A program made the translations under genes and the position numbers. A stretch of DNA of 64,000 nt from Pegea sp. RAD2-039. Lineage: Eukaryota > Chordata > Thaliacea > Salpida > Salpidae. The DNA is taken from positions 682,001-746,000 of the forward strand of contig JAQGEQ010000299.1 of the NCBI GenBank assembly GCA_034620365.1, written 5' to 3'. A model generated the notes under the pieces. It was given only the letters and a program-made list of their open reading frames with translations, made no database searches and was not told where the DNA came from. This document shows, one piece after another, positions 1-12,564 of the stretch. How positions within the stretch are numbered: position 1 is the first letter of the stretch; each line of letters begins with the position of its first letter.

Positions 1-3000
1 TCCACTTTTTCATTGTAAAGATAAGTTTCTTTCTCGAGAGGGGCACTACCGCTTCCAAATATTGGTGCCCGACATTGAACTGCCATACAAAGGTCAGAAA
101 GCGAGTGGAAGGTGTCAAAAAGGAATACCTGGAGAGCAAACTGCATCTGAAGTTTCAAAGACTCCACCAAAACCACAAGCAATTTGATTAGTTCCTGTCA
201 AAATGTACCCTTCTAGGCATTGAATGGTAAAGACGTCTCCAAATGCGTAATTCACTTGGACGGGAAGGACGGCAAATTCAGGAACAGCTGGTGCAGGGCA
301 AGTCGCTAAAAAGAGAATCATAAAAGAAGAATCTGATAAGATTTGGAATTTAAACCTGCTGCACAAACAAATAAAGAAGCAGTGAAAGTTCCATCTGCTT
401 GGCAAGTAGCTTTATTATCTCCCACAAGCTTGTAACCTTCACCACATGTAAATTTAATCTGTTCATTATAATTAAAAGCGTCCTGCTTGAATGGGACTGC
501 TCCAGGTGGAAGAGAAGGAGCAATACATGCAACTAAAAGAACAAAATCATTAAGTAAGTGGTCAAAAGATAGCTAGGACATCAACCTTTAGAGCAAATCG
601 GATTCGTGATTCCAAATGTGCCCCCGTTTCCACATACAGCTGTTTCAGTTCCAGTCAGAACGTATCCAAGAATACACTCGTATTTAAATACTTCTCCGAA
701 TGAATAAAGAGTTTTGGAAGCTGGTCTACCAAACTCAGGGATTCTCGGCGGTGCACAAGTTCCTGCAGGAACAAAAGTTAGGTCCTATACAGTAGTCTTT
801 GTGATTCTGTACGCTGCTGTTATGATACTAAGTCTAATCAGAAGAGTCTTTATCGCTCTGGGACATTAATTGTGGGAGAAACAAACTTGTGTTGGCGGGG
901 AGTTTCAACAGGTTAAAGTGTACGTTTAGCTGATTTGTTAACGAGGAGCTAAATGAACATTTTGACTGATGATGTAAGCTACTGTTAGTTTTTTTGAAAA
1001 ATAGCTATTATCGAAAGGGTTTTTAGTTGTTGTGTCGCGATGTGATGATGATGAATCTTCAGAGCTCTTGTGGTCAACAAGATATCTTTGTATTGTGAGA
1101 CAGATTTTTTAACAAAATTAGAAATTATTTCAAAATATTTGGAATAATTGGCTTTTGTAAAATTGTTGAGTAAAATTCTTCACATGGTGAAGTCATCAAC
1201 TTACTCAGAACACATCCGGTTTTAACCTCACTAAACACTCCACTTGAAAGACAAACAGATGAAATATCTCCAGCTAAATCATATCCTGATTGACATTCAA
1301 AAAATATTTCTTCATTGTAATTGTAGAATTGTTTCTCAAAGTTTATTCCATTTTCTATTTCCGGTGGTGAACATTGAACTGTAAAAGTGTTTCCAATTGA
1401 AAAAAGAAAAGTTGAAAAATGAAATCTTACCAAGTAAACAAACAAACATGGAAGCAGAAAAGTATCCATCCTCTTGGCATATGGCCGACGCATCGCCAAC
1501 TAAGGTGTACCCTTCCAAGCATTCAAATTGAATTTCATCTTCAAGCACAAACACATCTTTCTTGTAAGGAGCACCACCTATTGGGACATTTGGTGGAGTA
1601 CAAGTAACTAAAAAATGGAAAAAATTGATGCCAAACTCTTCTTGGATCCTAAATTGAGTCCATACCTTGCACGCAAACCGTATCAGTGGGAGCAAACGTT
1701 CCATCTTCCTGACAAATTGTGGTTTTGGCTCCAGTCAAATCGTATCCTCGAGAACATTCAAACTCGAAAATATTTCCGTAAACTAAAAGAGACTCCGTTG
1801 CAGGAAGAGCAAAAGGGATAACAGGAGGTGGACAAGTTACTAAAAGAAGAAAATAGTTTAGAAATATCTTCATCAGTTCAAATATCTCACTAATGAAGCA
1901 TGTGAAGAGGGAAGGAGTTAAAGTTCCATCTTGTTGACATACAGCTGATCTATCCCCTATCAATTTATATCCAACTTGACATTGAAAATCGGCCCGCTCA
2001 TTGAGTAAGTAAAAGTCCTTGTCGAGAGCAACTGAGTTCTCGGGCATGTTTGGGGCGGGACATCGAACTGAAAGAGAAAGAATTGAGATCATTTTGGATG
2101 ATAATTTGCTTTAGTTGAAGATTACTAAGAGTGCAAACTGGTTCAGTTACTCCAAAACTTCCGTCTAATCCACAAACTGCTGAAAGTGTCCCAGTTGGTT
2201 TGTATCCTTTGACACAATCAAAGCTGAAGGCGTCACCATAAGCAAACAAGGTTTGAATAGTCGGGACTCCAAACTCAGGAATTTTCGGCACTGGACAAGT
2301 TACTACAAAGCAATAGATTTTGAAGAAAGCCTGTAGAAGTAGGTAAACGAAAAGAAGCTTACTTAAGGTGCAAAGGAAGGAGCCTGGAGTGAAAACACCA
2401 GTAGACTGACATACAACACTCTTTTCTCCGACCAACGTGTACCCAGTTTGACATTGGAATTGAACTTCTTCATTAAAATTGTAAAATGGTTTTGCAAAAG
2501 CCACGCCATTTTCAGGTAGAGGAGGTGCAATACATTTTTCTAGAAAATGAAAAGTTATGCCGAGTTTGTTTGGAAGTGGTCAATTACCTGGGTAACAAGC
2601 TGCATCAGAAGGTTCAAACATGCCATTAATTTGACAAGTGACTGAACTGGTTCCAGATAACAGAAAACCCGATAAACACTGGAAGGTATAAACCTCTCCA
2701 TATTGGTAGAGAGGTTTAGAAGATGAGATTGAATTTTGGGGAGTTATTGGTGCAGCGCATGTGACTAAAAAGACCATTTTGTTGGTAAATATCGCGTGTG
2801 TGTTGTCATATTTTACCTAATCCACACTCAAACAGCTTTGAACTGAAAACTCCGTTGGCTTGGCAAACTGCTGAGGTGTCGAGCAGAGATCGGTATCCAG
2901 ATAAACAATTGAAACTGATGATCTCTCCAAACCTGTAAACTTTTTTATCAAAAAGTACTCCTCCTTCAGGAACCTCTGGTACAGAGCACTCAACTAAAAA

Positions 3001-6000
3001 GATTTTGATGTAATGATACAAAAGTAGCTAGAAGTAATAGCTAAAAGCATACCAGGTTCACAAGTGGTGTCGGTTTCATCGAAAAGACCTTCTAATTGAC
3101 AAACGGTTTTACTTGGTCCTGTTACAACATAACCTTCCTGACATTCATAAGTGTATACATGAGCAAATGGATATAAGGCTTGTTCAGGAAGAATGCTAAA
3201 GTCCGGAGTTTCAGGAGCAGGACACGTCGCTGATGAAAAATATATGGCTTGATAAGGATCAACTAATTCAGATGAAAACTCACCGAAAGCACACACAGTT
3301 GTGTCAACACTAAATGTTCCATCCGACTGACAGACAGTGAAGGTGTTTCCTACAAGCTTGAAACCTTCTCGGCATCTAAATTCAACTCTTTCTTCATATT
3401 CGTAATAAAATCTGTCAAGTGGGACACCACCTAGCGGAATTTGTGGTGCAGGACATCTTACTGTAGTTGGAGCAAGTTTTACTCATTGCAGTTTTTAAAT
3501 AATTATCAAACCTCTTGAACAAACTGGCTGTATCACTCCAAACGTTCCATCTGCATTACAAGTTGCAGACTTTGTTCCAGTTGCTTCAAAGCCTTCGATA
3601 CAGCTAAAAGTGAACACATAACCAAACTCATAAGCTTCGTCGTCAGCTTCAGTACCAAACTCAGCAGTTTGAGGGGCTGAGCAAAATACTGTAGCAGCAA
3701 GAAGTCAAAAAACTGACTAAAACTCCAAGGATAAAGATTAGAAATTGATTACCTCACCTATATTGCAAGAGTATAAAACAGGAGTAAACATTCCATTTTG
3801 CTGACAAACTGCTGTAGTGTCTCCTAAATGGGTGAAGCCTTCTTGACATTTTAATTCAATTTCTTCACTGTATTCAAAAACAGTCTTATCAAAGCCAAGA
3901 CCTCCTTTTGGAATGCTTGGAGCTTGACAACGAACTAAAAGAAAATTGAATTTAAATAAATAATAATAACAATTGATTAATTTAAGATTAAAAGACCTGG
4001 CACACAAACTGAAGCAGTTTTTCCAAACGTTCCGTCAAAGCCACAAGTTGCTTCGGTAAGACCTCTTAGGTTGTATCCTTCAATGCATCTTAAGCTTATA
4101 ACAGTTCCAGCTGCATAAGTATCTTGATCGAATGGAGCCAAGAAATCGATGTCTGTTGGGGCAGGGCATCGAACTGTAACGAAGAGGATTAAACTCAGTT
4201 TTGGTGATGGTACTATATTTAAAAACCTTCTGTGCATATCGGATTATAATCCCCAAAAGTTCCATCAGGGCCACAAGCCGCTTTTTCAGTCCCAGTTTGA
4301 ATAAAACCCTCCAAACATTCAAATACAACCTCATCACCAATAGTGAAAGAAAGTGGTAAAATCTTTACACCGTTGTCATAAGCGATCGGAGGTAGACAAG
4401 TTACTGAATAAAAACGATTAGTTGTGAAATGAAATCATATTGTAATTACCTATAGAGCAGCTGGTTATAGTGGAAGCAAACATTCCGGATATTTCACAAA
4501 CAGATGTTTTATCGCCTATGACTATAAAGCCACTTTGACATTTGAATTCGATCACATCATTGTACATATAAGTCTCCTTCTCAAAAGGAACCCCGTTTAC
4601 TGGAAGTTCAGGCGCAGAACAGATCACTATAATTAATCAAGATGTTGATTTAAGTCGGAAATAAATAACAAGAAGCTCATTACCTGGAGTGCAGACGGTG
4701 TCAATGACTTCAAAGTTTCCATTTTCACTACAAGTAACTGATTCTGCTCCACTTTGAATGAATCCTTCGATGCAATTGAGGACGACTACATCACCAGGCA
4801 CATAGCTATCATAAGATAATTGAACCACATTATCTGGTAGGGCAGGGGCTGGACATACAACTGAAAATATTTTGTAAAAATTATTTACTAAAAAATTATT
4901 TTTAAGAAACATTTGTTGTATAAAATTGTGAAGAAATTTCATGAAATATGATTTATAAAAAATTATTAGAATATTTTTATTAAATAATTTGATAGTCTTA
5001 AGGTTCAATGTCAACCACAAAAAGACTCATAGAGATATATTTTTTCACAAATTGTTAATTTCTAGTTTTTGATTGTTTTGCTGGTAAATTTTATGGTAAG
5101 CTAGAATAAGGCTTGAGACTAAATATACTTTCAAACGCAACATTTGAATATTGGACGAATGTTTGACATTAATGTTGGTTTGCTGATTGAAAACAGTGTG
5201 TGTGTTTCTTGTAGTGTTATAAACCAAATTTATATCATTCTGTCAATCAAATATAGGTTATATATTTGGTTCATCAAAGGTTTAGAATAAAAAATTGAAT
5301 TAACAACTGAGGAACTCATAAGATTACAGCAACAAATTACTAAAATCATGTAAGAATATAAGGTTAAGGAAAACCATTAAAATTATTTTGTACTTTTTGA
5401 ACATTGATAAGAAGTATCAGTAAATTTTCCATTGGATTGACAAGTAGCTGTTTTAACTCCAGCGTGGGAATAACCAACTTGGCAACCAAATTCAACTTTT
5501 TCATTATAAAAGTAAAGTTGTCGAACAAATCTAATAGACCCGTCTGGTCCAGCAGGTAAAAAGCACCTTACTGTACACAATAAAGTTAAAAAGTTAAGTT
5601 AATCTGAAAAAGCTTTTTACTATATATAAGATTAAGTAATAATTTATGTAATATCCTATAAATATTAGCTAAAAATGTTACCTAATGCACAAGCTGGTGT
5701 GGTTATTCCGAAAGTCAGGTCTTCACCGCAAGTAGCCTGGGTAGTACCAGTTACCACATAACCTTCAATGCAGTCAAACGTAAACACATCTCCAAAAGAA
5801 TAAACATCTTGGCTTGCTGGAACACCAAACTCATGGGTTGCAGGAGCAGAACACGTGACTTAAAGGAAAATATATTAAAAGTACAACAAGGAAATTTAAA
5901 TTATATTTACTTGGTGAGCATTTGGGGTTATAGTCTCCAAATGTTCCATCTGTCTGACAAACTGCTTGCCTTGTACCAGTCATCATATATCCCAGTTGAC

Positions 6001-6797
6001 ATTGAAATTCAAAAATTTGTCCCTCAAAATAAGCTTCATATTCTGCTGGAACACCAAATTCTGCTACAGTTGGGGCCAGACAAGATCCTAGAAAATAAAT
6101 AGATGTTTGAAGTTATGTGAAAAGTACATGGTAACCTACCTAATTCACAAGTTGAGTTTATTTGAATGGTGCCGTCCGCTTGACAAACCACTTGTCTACT
6201 TCCTGTAATTCTGTAAGGCACTTCACATCTTAATTCAATTACTTCACCAAAATCATAAAAATCTTTCTCAAATGGAATACTTTTTCCAAGAATGGGTGCT
6301 GGACATTTTACTAAAATAAAATTGTTTTTTATTAAACTTAACATCTATGATAGCAAAATTGTTGATGAATACCTTTTAAACATTTAGTTGTAAATGGAGT
6401 AAAGGTTCCATCAGCCTGGCAAACAGCTTCTGTGTCCCCTGCTAATTGATAACCTTCTTGACAGTTAAACTTGACCACTTCATTATAAACAAAAACTTCT
6501 CTGTTAAATGAGATGACATTATCAGGGACCTCCGTTAAGATACACCGCACTAAAAGTTGAAGCTGTATCAATTTCAAAATTTAAATGTAAAATAATTATA
6601 TAATTTACTTGGTATGCATTTGTTATCAACAAAGCCAAATGTGCCATCTTCTCCACATACCGCCAATGAGGTTCCTCTAAGTAGAAAACCATCAATACAT
6701 TTAAAAGTAAAAACGTCTCCATAGTTATAGAATTCTTGAGTTGGTGCAATTGAATAGTCAGGAGTATTTGGAGGAGCACAAATAGTTTTAACTTTAG
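1..6797 (-). CDS. Tandem sushi/CCP-domain protein, 26 one-domain exons (partial, C-terminus outside window)
   Basis: Minus-strand gene made of repeated exons of 171-189 bp (mostly 177). Each encodes one complete CCP (sushi) module with four cysteines and is flanked by AG acceptors and GT donors in phase 1. Exons run 6797-6609, 6549-6373, 6310-6140, 6087-5911, 5858-5682, 5570-5394, 4860-4684, 4626-4450, 4403-4227, 4173-3997, 3934-3758, 3688-3512, 3460-3284, 3229-3053, 2993-2817, 2764-2588, 2539-2363, 2302-2126, 2067-1891, 1839-1666, 1607-1431, 1378-1205, 762-586, 532-356, 305-129 and 79 to the window edge. Most introns are about 50 nt. CCP proteins are usually extracellular adhesion, complement or receptor proteins; no catalytic domain is visible. 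The first exon has an acceptor but I found no convincing start or signal peptide upstream, so the 5' end is unresolved. Two domain types alternate through much of the array. Confidence 0.85.
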
Positions 6798-8070
6798 CTG
6801 GTAATTGAAAAACAATTTTAAATCGTCTAATTTTTGACTCAGAACCTAAATTAATAAATGATTTGGTAACCAAAAAGTCTTCTACTTTAGATTTTGACTT
6901 ATACAATCATGTTAATAGAATAACTTTTACTTTAGGCACAGATCTGCTGTTTCATTGAACAATGTTTTATTCTCCCTTACTTTTCATTAGAACTATCATT
7001 TCTAAAAGGTAGTTTGGAGTTTCAGGTCTTCTTTGCTAAATTTAGTTTAGTAATGGCTTAAATAAAATACGTAAGACAGTTTTTTTGAGAACTATTACCA
7101 GCACACAACAAATATTTTCACTAAAACGTCTAATGTTTCACACTTATAATATTACAATTATTTAAGAAGAATTTACAAGAATGGTTGTTCTTATAAATCC
7201 TATGTTTTACGTTTCACCAACTAGCTAGCTAGTAAAAACTAACAAGTAATGGTTACATAGAGTCATTTTTAAAGTCTCAATACAGTCATATAGCTGATAT
7301 ATTTTAACCCATTTCAATGGACTTATTCTGTACTTCAATTTGTTCTTAATGAAATTAGATTTCAATGCAGCATAATTTTAATATTCAGTGAATTACAATC
7401 ATTTATAACTTTGGTCTTTAAAAAGTAACAGTATGAATATTTTATAGTCAATCTGTCGGCTACAAATACAAGAATTATTATGCAGAACATTGATTGTAAA
7501 AAGCTAATAATTGTGGGAATTTATAGTCATAATTGTTCAATTGATTTATATTCTATACTAACTTAGTTTCTTTTTCTAACTAATGTTTTATTTATCTTTA
7601 ATTTAGTTTTTGTTGCTAATAACCATTTAAATATTCTCTGTCGACACTATCTTAACCTTAATAATTGCTTGTTTAAACTCGCAAGTAGAAATTTGAACAA
7701 ATATTTCTATCATTTGGTGTACAAAGCTCAAACAAAATTTTGATCAATTTTGATGACATCAAAATATTGAAAAATTTCTGAAATAAATGAAGATAAACTA
7801 ATAGTTTTAAGCTTTTTCAAAGTAGTTTTTCAACTTTCTCAAATTTAATCTATATCGCTCAAAGGCAAAGTTTGATTTTTATCGAGTTTTTTTACAGTAA
7901 TCATTTTTAACTGCTTTGATATAATAATATTTTTTTAATTTCAACATAGTTTGAAATAAAAAGTATCGTAAAAGTCAACCAATCGAAATCATGCTTTCAA
8001 ATTTGATATCTAAATTTCATATTTCATTTAGAATTCGGAAACAATGGGGCAAAATTTGTTACAGATCATG
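6798..8070. other. Gap between the two CCP genes, no exon recognised
   Basis: AT-rich sequence with no CCP exon. It should hold the promoter and first exon of the downstream CCP gene if that gene is independent. A minus-strand ATG at 7490 opens a short hydrophobic stretch (MFCIIILVFVAD), but it has no good phase-1 donor, so I do not call it. Confidence 0.4.
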
Positions 8071-8076
8071 TTTATT
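8071..8076 (-). terminator. Poly(A) signal AATAAA of the upstream CCP gene
   Basis: AATAAA on the minus strand lies 12 nt beyond the TAA stop at 8089-8091. It supports this being a real transcript end. The 3' UTR would be very short. Confidence 0.5.
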
Positions 8077-8088
8077 CTGTGCTTCAAA

Positions 8089-11000
8089 TTATTCAGCAAC
8101 AGCTGTACAAGCTACATTATCAATGTTAAAGATTCCGCTTTGGCCACATTTTACTTTCGCCTCTCCAGTTAGCTCAAAACCTGTGTGGCATCTGAACTCA
8201 ATTTCTTCATTGAAATTGTATAACCCTTTTGAAAAGGCTACACCACCATTTGGTATGATTGGTGCCAGACAACGAACTGTAATACAAAAAGGGGGATTTT
8301 GTTACTACTTTATCAAAAGTTTTTTTGTTTTAGCTTAAATGGTGGTGCAGCCTTGGATTATATTTAAGTCCCTTTCTATTCTGTTACTCATTCTACTCTT
8401 TTCACATAGCCAGCCGTATTCAAATCAAGCATATCACATAATTTGCCACCCATCAAAAGCAAAAAATTAAGCTCGTCACTCACCTAGTGAACATAATGGG
8501 GCTACTGGTCCAAATGAGCCGCCTAATCCACATTTTGCAGATGTGGTTCCAGTCGAGACATAACCTTCAATGCATTTAAACTCGAAAACTTCTCCAAAAC
8601 TAAACAAACTTTTTGAAGCAGGGATGCCAAACTCAGGAACAACAGGGGCAGGACAAGAAGCTGAAAAATAAAAAGTCTTTTGTTAGTTAGAACATTCTTT
8701 AATCGACTTTTTTTTAATAATTTGAAAGTTCATCAAAAACATTTACTGAAACTTGGCTGAAACCTTCATCAGTTGAATTGTACCAAAATGTGTTAGATAA
8801 AAAATTAATTTGATGAAAAACAGTAGTTGATGATAGAAAATATAAATTACAAACAAGCGACCTCTCAGTGAAAAAGAAATTTGGCAAAATCTATTTAAAA
8901 ATTCACTTCAACTTACAGGTTATGCAGGTAACTACAGCAGAGCTAAATACTCCGGTTTGAAGGCAAACAGCTCTGGGATTCCCGTAAAGCTGAAACCCTT
9001 CTTTGCATTTGTATATAATTTCCTCGTTGATCATGTACGACTGCTTCTCAAATGGTACAGCACCAGCTGGAACTTGTGGTGCAGGACACATTGCTGTCAG
9101 CGAAGTTTGTTTTTATTAAAATCGACTAGAAGTTAGTTGGATAAATTCGACATTTTAAGAGCTATTATATCGAAATAACTTTATTAAATATAAGTAATAT
9201 TATTCTAAATAGTAATCTATTTTATTTGTTGAAAAATAGATTCAATAAAAAAGTTTTCAGTAAGCTTAGTTCAAACCTCTCTGACAGCGAGCGTCTACAA
9301 AACCAAACGTCCCATCCATTTGGCACAAAGCCGACCTGGTACCAGTTGGGATATAACCAGTTTGGCAAACAAATATGTGAACTTCACCAACATAGTATGC
9401 CACCTTTCCAGATGGTACCCCATTTTGCGGTAGTATTGGTGGTGGACAGACACCTGGTGAAAAGTGTTATTAATGTTTGTTTTCATCAATTATTTTATCT
9501 TAACCGAGTTTTTAACTTTCAATTTATGATGACTTCTTTTTTTGTAAAAGCAAATAACACAAAAACAAAATATCTTTACCTAAGTATTTAGAGGTACTTG
9601 GTATATAGGGTCTTTGGGTGGCTACTACAGGTGGCTGGGTTATTAATACATTATAAATTTCTGGTTCCAAAATATCTTCTTTACCCGCCGGAAATATTTT
9701 CGGATCTATAAGAATCAGATGTGAAAGATTGCTTTAATTTCTTAAAACTTTGCATTTAGATTGTATCCTATTCTAATGATTTAAGTTTAGCTTCAACCTT
9801 TTAAAAAATGATATCAGTAATCAAACGCTTACCTGGAATACAGACAGGATATACTTCTTCAAATCTACCATCTTCCATACATCTAGATTGAGTTGGACCC
9901 ATCAACACCTGGCCATATTTACATCTAAACTGAATAATATCTCCAGTTTTGAAGTATAAATCAGTTGTGGTTTGACTGTTGCCAGGTATAGGCCATCTTC
10001 GACACTGTTTAGGTATTGATATGGACACAGATACAGGTATACTTATGGTGGTTGGCTCTGGTGTGGTTGGCTCTGGTGTGGTTGGTTCTGGTGTGGTTGG
10101 TTCTGGTGTGGTAATCGTAACTGCAATAGCTGAAAATATAGTATTTTGGGTTTTTGTAAATTAAGTTCAAAAAAACTAAATGATAAATTAAGGGTCTGCA
10201 TTTTTTAACCTTTATTAATCCATCGAAATATCAAATATCGGTAGAAATATTTTATGAGAAACTTTGTCAAATTTAAAACTTGAGAAAATGTTGTTGCTTA
10301 TTTTTTTTAATTTACTTAAAATACGATTTAAAAAAAGCTTTAAGAGGCGTTAAAAAATTAAGTAAGAAAGTATGTGATATATAAGCAGTCCATAAAAATC
10401 TTTAAAAAATTAATGCGATTTTAATTAAATTTTAATTGCTAATTTTTAAAATAGAATAGCAGAATAATAAAATTCGATTGCTAAGTTATAAAAATGTTGT
10501 TTAAAAATTGTAAATTGAACCTGTTTACAGTTTTGTGCATTTTGTAGTTTTTATTTCTTTAAAAAAATGTTGACTTACGATAACACACCCCGCGATATAT
10601 GAAATAACCAGGATTGCAAATACAGACAATCTGTCTTTGATACACATAACAACTGCTGTTTGGTACACATCTTCTGCAACTATAATACTGAGATCCAGGA
10701 AGCAAAACGTCTCTCGCTGGAAAATATTCCAATTTTAAATCGTAATTTGAAAATTTTTTTATGAAACATATCGATGTTAAATAAGTTCAATGTTAAAGAA
10801 CGTGTAGCAAGCATTTATTTATAAATTAAACGATAGTTTATATAGTAAATAAATTCATAACTAATTCGCTCCTACTTTTGTAAATCTTTTTAACTACTTA
10901 CAAACGCAAGTTTCTCCGACCAAAAATTCATCTTTGGAACATACACAGACTACTGTTTTATCTGGTGTATAAGTGACACAGCGAGAAGTAGGAAATTTAG

Positions 11001-12564
11001 TGTAACAAGGCGTTGTACATTCTGCTAATTCTGAATCAATAGTTGTTGTGATAGCGGCTGTAGTAGTGGTTGGGGCAGTAGCTGCTATAGTTGTAGACCG
11101 TAAAGGTTCAACTTTCACATTAGTTTCAAATACTGCATAAAAATAGGAAGATTTTTGATTAAAAAAATATTATCACAAAACAGGTTCTTATACTTTTAAC
11201 CGAAAATGCCCTATGGGTAAATTATTTTGCTAGTAAACCACAAAGATATTTAAATTATGACAAAAAAAAATAGACTATCAGAATGTTAACAGCTGATAAG
11301 GATATGAGCGATAAAAATCATTAAAAAAGTTTTTTAACTTAATTCAAATCATATATACAGTAAATTAGTATAAAAAAATCAAATTTAAACCAAAAAATAC
11401 TCACATACACAAGAGCCTTTATATAAATAACTTCCACGATCACAAACACAAAAATCGTCACCACTTGCAGTATAACAAGAAGCTCCAGCCTGGCATCCTC
11501 CACAATTAGATGAGGCTCTTAATACTGATCTTGCTGTTTGGAAATTATTATAAAAATTGATTTAAAAAATCTAGTTTTTGAAGCCTTAGGTAATTTCAAA
11601 ACATTATTTTAAACAACTTTTATTTCTAGATTTTTAATTTGGGAAAACTTTCTTTGTTATAATAGTATCTAAAAGAAATTATTTCATTTTCTTGTAAACG
11701 ATTTGTAAAAGGATATAAACAAAGAGTGTTAATAAAAACATCTTCTTTCTTTTTGTTTTCTTGTAACATGTTTGCACGTACAGTAATGGCATTCAAGTGT
11801 TAAAATTGGATTATCTGTTCTATCATAGCTCATAGATGACCAAATAAGGATAAAAAAATATGTACGAAAGATACACCAAATAGGATTGATAAAAGAATGA
11901 TATAGAAATGAAGTCACAGTTTATTTTCCTTTTGAAAAATGTTGAAATTTTCACACATTTGTGACTAAATAAGTCAATGTGCGATATAAGTGTAAGGTCA
12001 GATATCAATTTACATAAAAATAACTTACAAAAACAGACATCATTGTACTTGTAGTCATTTTCTGGGCAAACACACATTTTTCCTTCAGGTGTTTCAATGT
12101 AACAGGGATAGAAATCAGTTGGAGGTATCTTACACGCAGTAAAACATATCTGTCTTCCAGTAATAACATCTGCAACATTTAAAATTGTATAATTTAAATT
12201 ATTCTATCTAAATTTAGGTATTTAAATTCAAAACCAATATACTATATCGAAGGGATATCAAAGTGGATATTAATGACAACGTGTTAATACTTTTAAGATA
12301 AGATGTCTTGCTCTAAACAGTAGTTTGTTATTTGCATTTTGATACTTAAACCTAGCTTTGAATAGTTCACGTGAAAATGGGAAACTAAAGAATACTTTGA
12401 TTTGATTAAATTCTAAATACTCTTTTTTTTAAAGTAGTTACTTATAAGATTAATATGTTTTATCATAAAACGAACTACTTACTTGCTTTTGCAGTACTGA
12501 TAAAGAAGCAGGCCAGTAAAAAGTAGAAGTTCGCGTAACGTTGCATTTTACCTGTTTCTATCAT
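8089..12564 (-). CDS. Secreted mosaic protein: signal peptide, four Cys-rich modules, Thr/Pro linker, five CCP domains
   Basis: Eleven exons in consistent phase 1 give about 620 residues: 12564-12483, 12169-12029, 11533-11405, 11132-10902, 10716-10579, 10129-9833, 9705-9580, 9453-9277, 9093-8917, 8660-8484 and 8276-8089. Exon 1 encodes a hydrophobic signal peptide; in-frame ATGs lie at 12564 and 12546. Exons 2-5 each carry a short module with about six cysteines ending in C-x-C and a final C, EGF-like in size but not a clean EGF match. Exon 4 adds a Thr/Ala-rich stretch. Exon 6 has four TTPEP repeats followed by a first CCP; exon 7 is a Pro/Thr linker; exons 8-11 are four CCPs of the same two types as the neighbouring array. 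The protein is probably extracellular or matrix-associated, with an O-glycosylated stalk. It ends with TAA three codons after the last cysteine region. Function unknown. Confidence 0.8.
10048..10112 (-). repeat. 15-bp coding tandem repeat (TTPEP x4)
   Basis: Four copies of a 15-bp unit encode Thr-Thr-Pro-Glu-Pro in the linker before the first CCP of the secreted mosaic protein. Copies differ only at synonymous or near-silent positions, so copy number may vary between alleles. The composition suits an extended, possibly O-glycosylated spacer. Confidence 0.8.

Noticed and set aside
7430-7490. Candidate signal-peptide exon for the downstream CCP array (ATG at 7490)
   Set aside because: Hydrophobic but short, and it lacks a credible phase-1 donor to join the exon at 6,797.
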